DNA from: RHKX01 sp046330285
GTDB taxonomy: Bacteria > Actinomycetota > Thermoleophilia > Solirubrobacterales > 70-9
Reading direction: 5' to 3'
Length of the DNA: 64,000 nucleotides
NCBI GenBank assembly: GCA_046330285.1
Contig: JAXLSX010000010.1
Location: forward strand, 56,774-120,773
Shown in pieces: positions 1 through 7,968 of the stretch; position 1 is the stretch's first letter, and each line of letters begins with the position of its first letter. Below the pieces are notes generated by a model, which was not told the origin of the DNA, did no database searches, and saw only the letters and a list, made by a program, of their open reading frames with translations. The position numbers and the translations under genes are program-made.

Positions 1-84
1 GGCGGCGAGGTCGAGGGCGAACGCGAGGCCGCGCCCGATGGGTCCGCTGACGGTCCGGGCGAGCGCCCGGTCGGCGGCGCTCAC
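1..84 (-). CDS. N-terminus of an unidentified protein (partial, runs off window)
   Basis: A GTG start overlaps the stop of the upstream aldo/keto reductase gene in a GTGA arrangement (81-84), which suggests translational coupling in one operon. Only 28 codons lie in the window. They are open and begin MSAADRALARTVSGPIGRG, followed by a hydrophobic stretch. I do not recognise the family; the start of a membrane protein is possible but cannot be shown from this fragment. Confidence 0.45.
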   Translation of the reverse strand, partial: MSAADRALARTVSGPIGRGLAFALDLAA

Positions 85-1238
85 GCGCCGGCGGTCTTCA
101 CCAGGTCGCGGTCGGGGTCGACGCCCCAGCGCTCTCCGGCGGCGACCAGCTCGGGGTTGAGCGGCCAGGAGTCCGCCACGGCGTCGCCCTCGTGAGCGGG
201 GGTCGCGCCCTTCAGGGCCATGCAGCCGTGGTTGTCGCCGATCCTCCGGATCTCCGCCACGTCCTCGGCGGTCAGCGCCTGCTCGGGCAGTGCGGCGAGC
301 TCGGCGCGCTTGTCCTCGATCGGCCGGGCGCCTTCGCCCGCCTCCTGGATCAGCGTCGGGACGACGCAGCGGACCGCGGGATGGGAGAGGTTCCACTGGC
401 AGGCGAGCTGGAGCGGCGTCAGGCCGCGGCGCTCGGCGATCGGCCGCATCCGCTCGATCCGCTCGTTGCCGGCCTCGATCCATCCCGCCGGCCGGAACCG
501 GCGGTGGTCGTGTGGGGGAAAGGTGTCGATGTCGGTGACGTCGCCCCAGAACAGGCCGCCGAAGTCGGCGACGCGGGTGATCACGCCGATCTCCGCGGCG
601 GCGGCGGCGTCGAGCACCATCTCGCCGGGCCAGGGCTCGAGCGGGTTGAGGATGATCATCGCCCAGTCGATCCGCTCGCCGAAGCGCTCGAAGCAGTCGA
701 GCATGTCGAGCGTGAAGCCGTTGGCCGGGCCGGGGGCGACGCCGATCGAGGAGGCGAGTCCCGCCTCCCGCAGCGCCGACATGCCGTCCCAGACGGTCTC
801 GGAGGTGTAGCCGGTGTGGTCGGGGTTGTGGAGCAAGAGGAGGTCGAAGCGGTCCTGACCGAGCCGCTCGAGGCTCGCCTCGGCGGCCATCCGCAGGTAG
901 CCCGCGTACTCGCCGGGGCCGCGCAGACGCGGGTCGGTGAAGCGCGGGAAGCCCTTCGGGCCGACGCGCTCGCCTTCGTAGAAGTCGTGGCCGACGGCGC
1001 CGACGAGCGAGTAGGAGCCGCGATCGACGCCGGCGATCGCCTTGCCGAGGAGACGATCGGCGTCGCCCTGGCCGTAGGTGTCGGCCGTGATCGCGGTCGA
1101 GATCCCGTCGCCGGGCCGGAGGATGGCGGCGAGCCGGTCCTCGTCGACCTTCTCTCCGAAGTTCATGAAGCGGCCGCCGCTCCAGGTGCCGACCCCCGTC
1201 CGGCCGGGGGCGACGCCGCCGTTGCTGCTGCTGTCCAT
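81..1238 (-). CDS. aldo/keto reductase family protein
   Basis: Predicted NAD(P)H-dependent oxidoreductase with a TIM-barrel fold, 385 aa. The N-terminal part has the family pattern TADTYGQGDAD, which holds the usual catalytic Tyr region. The conserved strand DRFDLLLLHNP follows, then a QLACQWNLSHPAV segment typical of the cofactor-binding end of the barrel. I chose the ATG at 1238 because the 14 upstream in-frame codons are Arg-rich and unlike the family. Substrate is unknown. It is divergent from tig and overlaps the next reverse-strand gene by 4 nt. It is longer than the common ~320 aa members, with a C-terminal extension of about 60 residues. Confidence 0.8.
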   Translation of the reverse strand: MDSSSNGGVAPGRTGVGTWSGGRFMNFGEKVDEDRLAAILRPGDGISTAITADTYGQGDADRLLGKAIAGVDRGSYSLVGAVGHDFYEGERVGPKGFPRFTDPRLRGPGEYAGYLRMAAEASLERLGQDRFDLLLLHNPDHTGYTSETVWDGMSALREAGLASSIGVAPGPANGFTLDMLDCFERFGERIDWAMIILNPLEPWPGEMVLDAAAAAEIGVITRVADFGGLFWGDVTDIDTFPPHDHRRFRPAGWIEAGNERIERMRPIAERRGLTPLQLACQWNLSHPAVRCVVPTLIQEAGEGARPIEDKRAELAALPEQALTAEDVAEIRRIGDNHGCMALKGATPAHEGDAVADSWPLNPELVAAGERWGVDPDRDLVKTAGA

Positions 1239-1303
1239 GGCCCGAACGGTAGCCCTTCGGCGGGGGCGGCGGCGGGGCACAAGCGGGGGGATCGGCCGCG
1301 CTC

Positions 1304-1309
1304 TAAGGT
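1304..1309 (+). promoter_or_regulatory. -10-like hexamer for tig (near-leaderless)
   Basis: TAAGGT lies 9 nt before the tig ATG and no Shine-Dalgarno sequence is present in the short gap. It fits the leaderless-type pattern seen at many transcription-unit heads in this window. No clear -35 element is visible. Confidence 0.5.
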
Positions 1310-1318
1310 TCCCGCCCC

Positions 1319-2773
1319 ATGTCAGCTCCGCCCGAAGTCAAGACCGAAGTCACCGACCTTCCCGAATCGAAGGTGAAGATCGCCGCGAGCGTCCCTCCGG
1401 AGGAGGTCGAGCGCCGCCTGCAGTCCGCCGCGCGCAGCTTCGCGAGCGAGATGAAGGTGCCCGGATTCCGCAAGGGCAAGGTCCCGCCGGAGATCGTCCT
1501 GCAGCGGATCGGCCGCGACGCGGTGATGGAGGAGGCGCTCCGCGACGGCATCCCCGACTGGTACGAGCGGGCGCTGATCAGCTCGGGCGTGACTCCGGTC
1601 GGCGACCCGCAGCTCGACATGCCGGATCCGCCCGCCGAGGGCGCTCCGCTCGAGTTCACGATCGAGGTCGGAGTACGGCCCGTCGCCGAGCTCGGCGAGT
1701 ACAAGGGGATCGAGGTCCCGCGAACCGTGCCCGAGGCCCCGGCCGAGGCGATCGACGCCGAGGTCGAGCGGATGCGCGAGAGCCTGGCCGGGCTCGAGAC
1801 CGTCGAGCGCGCCGCCGGCGACGGCGACTTCATCCTGATCGACTACGCCGGCGAGATCGAGGGCGAGGCCTTCGAGGGCGGCGCTGCGACCGACTTCCTC
1901 CTCGAGCTCGGCTCGGAGACGCTGATCGAGGGCTTCAACGAGCAGCTCACCGGCTCCGAGGCGGGGGAGACCCGGACCGTCGAGGTGACCTTCCCCGACG
2001 AGTACCACGCCGAGCATCTCTCGGGCAAGGAGGCGAGCTTCGAGGTCGTCGTCAAGGAGGTTCGCGAGAAGAGCCTCCCCGAGCTCGACGACGACTTCGC
2101 CGCCGACAACTCCGACTTCGACACCCTGGCGGAGCTGCGCGCCGACATCGAGGCGCGGCTCCTGCACCAGGCCGAGCACCAGGTCGAGCACGAGTTCAAC
2201 GACGCCGCGCTCGACGCCGCTGTCGCCAACGCCACGATCGACATCCCCGATGACATCGTCGGGGCCCGCGCGACCGAGATGTGGGAGCGGGTGGAGCGGA
2301 CGCTGCAGCAGCGCGGCATGGACCCGAACACCTATCTGCAGATCCAGGGCAAGGACCGCGACGAGGCGATCGCCGACTCGCGCGAGGAGGCCGAGGCCGG
2401 CCTCGAGCGGGAAGCGGTCCTGGCCGCCGTCGCCGATGCGGAGTCGATCGAGGTCTCCGAGGAGGAGATGCTCGAGGCCCTGCAGCCGCCGGCCGGCGAG
2501 AAGGGCAAGCCCGAGAAGCTGCTGAAGCGGATCCGCGCCGAGGGCCGCGACGCGCTCCTCGCCGAGGAGATCCGGATGCGGAAGGCGGCCGAGCTGATCG
2601 TCGAGTCGGCGAAGCCGGTCGACGCTCCGGCCGAAGCCCCGTCAGGGGGGGCAGGGGAGGCCGAGGAGGCCGATTCAGGCGAGGGCGAGAAGCTCTGGAC
2701 CCCCGAGGGGGAGGGCCAGCCCGAGGCCGACGCCGGGGATCTCTGGACCCCCGGCGACGACGACAAGGACTAG
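1319..2773 (+). CDS. tig: trigger factor (ribosome-associated chaperone/PPIase)
   Basis: Cytoplasmic chaperone that binds nascent chains at the ribosome exit tunnel, 484 aa. The ribosome-docking signature GFRKG is at residues 49-53. An FKBP-type peptidyl-prolyl isomerase domain follows at about 165-250 (for example GDFILIDYAG), then the long helical C-terminal chaperone domain. The last ~45 residues form an acidic, low-complexity tail containing two LWTP motifs (KLWTPEGE and DLWTPGDD), an addition to the core fold. It heads the proteostasis block tig-clpP-clpX, a conserved order in bacteria. A strong hairpin follows the stop. Confidence 0.96.
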   Translation: MSAPPEVKTEVTDLPESKVKIAASVPPEEVERRLQSAARSFASEMKVPGFRKGKVPPEIVLQRIGRDAVMEEALRDGIPDWYERALISSGVTPVGDPQLDMPDPPAEGAPLEFTIEVGVRPVAELGEYKGIEVPRTVPEAPAEAIDAEVERMRESLAGLETVERAAGDGDFILIDYAGEIEGEAFEGGAATDFLLELGSETLIEGFNEQLTGSEAGETRTVEVTFPDEYHAEHLSGKEASFEVVVKEVREKSLPELDDDFAADNSDFDTLAELRADIEARLLHQAEHQVEHEFNDAALDAAVANATIDIPDDIVGARATEMWERVERTLQQRGMDPNTYLQIQGKDRDEAIADSREEAEAGLEREAVLAAVADAESIEVSEEEMLEALQPPAGEKGKPEKLLKRIRAEGRDALLAEEIRMRKAAELIVESAKPVDAPAEAPSGGAGEAEEADSGEGEKLWTPEGEGQPEADAGDLWTPGDDDKD

Positions 2774-2780
2774 GCGTCCG

Positions 2781-2802
2781 GCCGGCCCGCGGACGGGCCG
2801 GC
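2781..2802. terminator. bidirectional hairpin between tig and the convergent secreted-protein gene
   Basis: A perfect 9-bp inverted repeat (2781-2789 with 2794-2802, loop CGGA) lies between two convergent genes. It is GC-only and lacks a T-tract, as is common for terminators in GC-rich actinobacteria. Confidence 0.6.
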
Positions 2803-2813
2803 GCGGCGGCCGT

Positions 2814-3266
2814 CTACTTGGCGGTCTTGAAGTCCTGCCCCGGGACCTTGCAGACCTGGTTCTTGAGTTCGAACCTGTTCGTCTTGATCGTGCCCGCGAC
2901 GGCCTTGCCGTGGCGCTTGACCTTGCCCTGGAGGCTGATCTTGAGGCCGATCGAGTCGTCGGTGAGAATGACGTTGAACTGGTTCGAGGAGTCGACCGTG
3001 ATCGGGTCGAGCGCCGAGTAGTTGAAGCGCTTGTTGACCCGGCCGCCCTTGCCTTCGCAGCGGGTCAGCACTTTCTGAGCCGAGAAGCCGGAGATCTTCT
3101 GCGGATCGCCGCCGGAGACCTTCACGCGGAGGTTCACGAGCGTCGCCTTGTCGCCGACGATCTGACCGGTCTGCTTGATCGTCTTCGAGCCTGCGAGCGC
3201 CGAGCCGGCGAACGCGAGGCCGGCGACGATCACGAGGAGGATCGCGGTCGTGGTCGTTCTCTTCAT
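2814..3266 (-). CDS. small secreted protein of unknown function (150 aa)
   Basis: Starts with a clear signal peptide: basic MKRTTT, a hydrophobic core, and AlaXAla before residue ~26. The mature part is beta-rich by appearance, Lys/Gly rich, and has two cysteines. A strong Shine-Dalgarno sequence, GAAGGGAG, precedes the ATG. Spacing of the Cys residues and the K(V/Y)KR...V(A/S)GT pattern resembles the protein at 4935-5363, so the two look like divergent paralogues. I do not recognise the family and assign no function. Confidence 0.75.
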   Translation of the reverse strand: MKRTTTTAILLVIVAGLAFAGSALAGSKTIKQTGQIVGDKATLVNLRVKVSGGDPQKISGFSAQKVLTRCEGKGGRVNKRFNYSALDPITVDSSNQFNVILTDDSIGLKISLQGKVKRHGKAVAGTIKTNRFELKNQVCKVPGQDFKTAK

Positions 3267-3455
3267 CGTTTCTCCCTTCCAGGGGCCAGGGTCCGCCTGC
3301 CCCGCTGAAGCTGTGGTTTCTGGTTTGTCTAGGCCTTAACTCATGAGGACGCCCACGGTTGCGCTCGCGCGGCCGGGTCGGCCCTCCTCGCCTCCGGCGC
3401 CACGGTACCAGCGGCTCGGCCCGCCGATGCCCGAAGACCCGCCGGACCGCTTCTA

Positions 3456-3461
3456 TAAACT
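3456..3461 (+). promoter_or_regulatory. -10-like hexamer for clpP
   Basis: TAAACT, within the AT-rich run TATAAACT, ends 9 nt before the clpP ATG. There is no Shine-Dalgarno sequence in the gap, consistent with leaderless or nearly leaderless transcription. Confidence 0.5.
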
Positions 3462-3470
3462 GCCGCGCCG

Positions 3471-4055
3471 ATGAGCCCGATGGTTCCAATGGTGGTCGAG
3501 CAGACCTCGCGCGGCGAGCGCGCGTTCGACATCTACTCCCGCCTGCTCAACGAGCGGATCATCTTCCTCGGGACGCCGGTGACCGACGACATCGCGAACC
3601 TGATCGTCGCCCAGCTGATCCACCTCGAGTCCGAGGATCCTGACAAGGACATCTCGATGTACATCAACTCGCCGGGCGGATCCGTCTACGCGGGCCTGGC
3701 GATCTACGACACGATGCAGTACATCAAGCCCGACGTGCAGACCATCTGCGTCGGGATCGCGATGAGCATGGGGGCGCTCCTGCTCAGCGGCGGCACGGCC
3801 GGCAAGCGGATGGCCACCCCGAACTCGAAGATCCTGATCCACCAGGTTTCCGGCGGGTTCCAGGGCCAGGCGACCGACATCGAGATCCACGCCAAGGAGA
3901 TCATCGACATTCGCCGCCGGCTCGACGAGATCATCGCCAAGCACACCGGCCAGGACATCGAGCGCGTCAAGCGCGACACCGAGCGCGACTACTTCATGAG
4001 CGCCGAGGAAGCCGTCGAGTACAACATCGTCGACCGGGTGATCGAGAACCGCTGA
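3471..4055 (+). CDS. clpP: ATP-dependent Clp protease proteolytic subunit
   Basis: Serine peptidase subunit, 194 aa, a normal ClpP length. It forms the barrel that degrades substrates fed by ClpX. Catalytic Ser99 lies in GIAMSMGALL and His124 in ILIHQVSGG. The third catalytic residue is expected in the TERDYFMSAEEA segment. The oxyanion/strand motif INSPGGSVYAG is present. Only one clpP copy is seen here, although many actinobacteria have two. A secreted beta-helix gene follows after 4 nt on the same strand, and clpX comes 1.5 kb further on. Confidence 0.97.
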   Translation: MSPMVPMVVEQTSRGERAFDIYSRLLNERIIFLGTPVTDDIANLIVAQLIHLESEDPDKDISMYINSPGGSVYAGLAIYDTMQYIKPDVQTICVGIAMSMGALLLSGGTAGKRMATPNSKILIHQVSGGFQGQATDIEIHAKEIIDIRRRLDEIIAKHTGQDIERVKRDTERDYFMSAEEAVEYNIVDRVIENR

Positions 4056-4059
4056 GACG

Positions 4060-4938
4060 GTGCTCGCTCCCCGCCGGATCCTCCTCGCCGCGCTGATCAT
4101 CGCCCTGCCGGCGTTCCCGGCGGCCGCGCAGGCGAAGATCATCGACGTCCATCCGCAGGGTCCCGCGACCAACCCGCTCCAGAAGGCGATCAACCGCGCC
4201 GACCCGGGCGATCGGATCAGGGTCCATCAGGGCCGCTACCGGAAGTCGATCGAGGTCGATAAGCGGCTCGAGATCGTCGGCGCGAAGAACGAGCGCCGGC
4301 CGGTGATCGACGCCCGCTGCTTCGACAGCATCGTCGTCGACGTCCAGGCCAACGGCGTCTCGCTCGACGGGCTCAAGATCCAAGGGTCAGCCGATGCGTT
4401 CACCGTCAACTTCATCAACATCAGCCGCGGCAAGGTCAACGACCTGAAGCTGGTCAACACCTGTGGGCAGGCGCTCTACGGCGTCAACGTCTACGGGGAG
4501 GGCGCGATCCGGATCACCGGCAACGACGCCCGGGGATACCTCGACGCCGGCTACTACGTGGGCAGCATCGGGACGACCGGCAACGGGTCGCTGGTGATCG
4601 CCAACAACACCGCCAGCGGCAACAACCGCGGCGCGATCGTCGAGGACTCCTTCGACACCGACGTCGACATCCGCGTCATCGGCAACGACTTCCACGACAA
4701 CACGATCTCCGGGGAGGGGATCCCGAGCGGGATCTTCGTCCACAACTCCGACCACACGCTGATCGCGAACAACCGGACCGACGACAACGGCGTCTACGGG
4801 ATCCACGTGGATCCGCAGTCCGACGACAACGTCATCGACGACAACCGCGCGGCCGGCAACGGCACCGCGAACTACTTCGACGAGGGAACCGGCAACTGCG
4901 GCGCCGGGAACTCGTTCCCGATGCCGCCCTGCGTCTAG
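4060..4938 (+). CDS. secreted right-handed beta-helix protein
   Basis: 292 aa with a GTG start 4 nt after clpP. A signal peptide ends near residue 24 (LPAFPAAAQA). The mature protein is built of short repeats with the pattern v..N.(a/i)..n..GI, such as IRITGNDARGY and HTLIANNRTDDNGVYGIHV. This is typical of pectate-lyase-like or NosD-type parallel beta-helices. Such folds bind or cleave polysaccharides, but no catalytic set is evident, so substrate and activity are unknown. It converges on the next gene; the two stop codons share the CTAG at 4935-4938. Confidence 0.8.
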   Translation: MLAPRRILLAALIIALPAFPAAAQAKIIDVHPQGPATNPLQKAINRADPGDRIRVHQGRYRKSIEVDKRLEIVGAKNERRPVIDARCFDSIVVDVQANGVSLDGLKIQGSADAFTVNFINISRGKVNDLKLVNTCGQALYGVNVYGEGAIRITGNDARGYLDAGYYVGSIGTTGNGSLVIANNTASGNNRGAIVEDSFDTDVDIRVIGNDFHDNTISGEGIPSGIFVHNSDHTLIANNRTDDNGVYGIHVDPQSDDNVIDDNRAAGNGTANYFDEGTGNCGAGNSFPMPPCV

Positions 4939-5363
4939 CGCTGGGCCAGGGACTCCTGCCAGGTCGTCGATTGCTGGCAGTTCGTGTGGCCCGGGGGGTT
5001 GCCCTTAGCGGTGAGGGTTCCTGAGACCTTCGTCAGGTCGCGCTTGTACTTGCCGGTCACCTTCGAGGTGACGCCGTCGACCTTCAGCGTGCCCTTGAAC
5101 GCCCGCTTCTCGACGGTCAGCTTTCCGAACTTCGCCGACGGGCTGTAGAAGGTGCCGCCGCCGTCGCAGTCCATCTTCAGGTTCGAGTAGACGAGGTTCT
5201 TGACCTTGGCCGGCTTGCCCTGCTTGTAGACGGTGTCGAAGGAGATGCCGAAGGCGACGAGGCGGTCGGTCGCGGTGTGGGCGCCGGCCGCGGGCCCGAT
5301 GGCCAGGCTGGCCACTGCGACGGCGGCGATCAGTGCGGTGAACGTGGTTCGGCGGCTCTTCAT
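4935..5363 (-). CDS. small secreted protein, likely paralogue of the one at 2814-3266
   Basis: 142 aa from the ATG at 5363, which is preceded by the Shine-Dalgarno sequence GAGGGAG. The signal peptide has a basic start (MKSRRTT), a hydrophobic core, and cleavage after GPAAGA. The mature part contains MDCDGGG, a later lone Cys, and the GKYKRDLTKVSGT segment, matching spacing in the 2814-3266 protein. A TATGTT hexamer on the reverse strand (5398-5403) is a possible -10. Function unknown. Confidence 0.75.
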   Translation of the reverse strand: MKSRRTTFTALIAAVAVASLAIGPAAGAHTATDRLVAFGISFDTVYKQGKPAKVKNLVYSNLKMDCDGGGTFYSPSAKFGKLTVEKRAFKGTLKVDGVTSKVTGKYKRDLTKVSGTLTAKGNPPGHTNCQQSTTWQESLAQR

Positions 5364-5510
5364 CCCTGGGCTCCCTCTAGCGGACTGCGACCGTCTGAAC
5401 ATATGGCTCGCGGCGGTCTCGGGTCAACCCGCGTGCAACGCGTCGGCCGGTTGCAGGGACGCGGGGGCGAGGCGCGTAACTGAGGTGCGTTCGCGCCTTG
5501 CGGGGTTTCG

Positions 5511-5540
5511 TACCCTTTGACGGCGCGGATCCGTATCCGC
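5511..5540 (+). promoter_or_regulatory. clpX promoter -10 (TACCCT) and leader hairpin
   Basis: TACCCT at 5511-5516 could be a -10, with transcription from about 5523. A 6-bp hairpin in the leader (GCGGAT/ATCCGC, 5525-5540) is followed by a strong ribosome-binding site, AAGGAAAG, ending about 5 nt before the proposed CTG start. In contrast to many neighbours, this unit is leadered. Confidence 0.45.
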
Positions 5541-5561
5541 GACTAGGCAAGGAAAGAGACC

Positions 5562-6851
<1,290 letters not shown>

Positions 6852-6985
6852 ACCGTCTCCGAGGGGGCGCCTCGGGTCGGTGGCGTCGCCGGCGACCGGA
6901 GGCATCACACCTCCGTCACGTCCCCGCGCTGATTCGGCACCGAAAGGTGCTGACCTGCGCGCCGCCCGGTGCCATCGTCGGGGGC

Positions 6986-7957
6986 GTGGGCAACAGTCGT
7001 GCATTTGACCCGGATAGTCCGGGTGAATCGCACTACCGATCGGGCGGACCTCATCCCGATGAGGTCGTCGCGGGTTTCGCGAGGAGACAGTTCGGCGTGG
7101 TCTCGAGGGCCCAGCTCCTCGCTGCCGGACTCAGTCGGCATGAGATCGACGACCGCGTGGCCTCCGGCCACCTTCGCCCCGAGCATCGCGGCGTCTATTC
7201 CGTCGGGCACCGATCCGGCGGCTGGCCGGGCATCTGGATGGCGGCGGTCCTCTCCTGCGGCACGGACTCGGCGCTGTTCCGCCTGTCCGCCGGCGCTCAC
7301 TTCGGGCTGATCCGCGGTCGGCCTCAGGCGATCGAGATCGTCGCCCCGCGCGTCCTCCGCCCGCGCGGGACGATCCGCCCGCACCGCTCCAGGCTGCCGC
7401 CGGACGAGCTGACCGTTCACGAGGGGATCCCGGCGACCACCGTCGCCCGCACCCTTCTCGACCTGGCCGCAGTCCTCGGCCCTCCGGCCCTCGAGCGCGC
7501 CGTCAACGAGGCAGAGGTCCAGCGGCTGACGAGCCCCACCTCGCTCCCTTCGCTGCTGAACCGCCACCCGAGGCGGCCGGGCTCGGCGGCTCTGCGCCGG
7601 ATCCTCGCCCTCGAATCGCTCGGCGCGGACGTCACGCTGAGCGAGCTCGAGGATCGACTTATCGCCCTCGTCGACGAAGCGGGGCTACCACGACCGCGCA
7701 CCAACGCCCTTATCCCGCTCGCCGCCGGCCCGATCGTCCCCGACTGCCTCTGGCCCGAGCAGCGGGTCGTTCTCGAGCTCGACGGTGATCGTTTCCATGG
7801 GACAGCGCTCCGTCGCCGCGACGACCGGGCGCGCGACCGCGAACTCGCCGCCGCCGGCTACCTGCCGATCCGCGCGGGCTGGTTCGACCTGACCGCGGGC
7901 AGGGCCGCATTCGTCGCCTCACTCCGCGCGATCTTGGAATCGGCGCCGCGCCAATAA
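6986..7957 (+). CDS. AbiEi-type winged-helix / DUF559 (Vsr-like nuclease fold) protein
   Basis: About 323 aa from a GTG start. Residues ~30-80 (RRQFGVVSRAQLLAAGLS) match the winged-helix domain of AbiEi-type antitoxins. The C-terminus (VVLELDGDRFHGT, then RDRELAAAGYLPIR) matches the DUF559 / very-short-patch-repair-like PD-(D/E)XK fold. Such proteins are common as orphan genes in Actinobacteria; no cognate AbiEii toxin is next to it. A 7-bp inverted repeat lies at its 5' end, so the true start could be further downstream. The TAA stop is also part of the likely valS -10. Role in DNA repair or defence is not established. Confidence 0.75.
   Translation: MGNSRAFDPDSPGESHYRSGGPHPDEVVAGFARRQFGVVSRAQLLAAGLSRHEIDDRVASGHLRPEHRGVYSVGHRSGGWPGIWMAAVLSCGTDSALFRLSAGAHFGLIRGRPQAIEIVAPRVLRPRGTIRPHRSRLPPDELTVHEGIPATTVARTLLDLAAVLGPPALERAVNEAEVQRLTSPTSLPSLLNRHPRRPGSAALRRILALESLGADVTLSELEDRLIALVDEAGLPRPRTNALIPLAAGPIVPDCLWPEQRVVLELDGDRFHGTALRRRDDRARDRELAAAGYLPIRAGWFDLTAGRAAFVASLRAILESAPRQ
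7008..7024. repeat. inverted repeat at the 5' end of the AbiEi-like gene
   Basis: ACCCGGA-TAG-TCCGGGT is a perfect 7-bp dyad near the predicted start. AbiEi proteins are known to repress their own promoters through inverted repeats, so an operator is conceivable. If the GTG at 6986 is right, the dyad is inside the coding region. Confidence 0.4.
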
Positions 7958-7960
7958 CAT
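7955..7960 (+). promoter_or_regulatory. -10-like hexamer for valS, overlapping the preceding stop codon
   Basis: TAACAT starts with the TAA stop of the AbiEi-like gene and ends 8 nt before the valS ATG. No Shine-Dalgarno sequence is present. Confidence 0.45.
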
Positions 7961-7968
7961 CGGGCGGG

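Noticed and set aside
5489..5502. ClgR-like operator before clpX (GTTCGC...GCG)
   Set aside because: The half-sites are present, but the spacing is one base short of the motif I remember from Streptomyces, and such GC-rich strings are common here.
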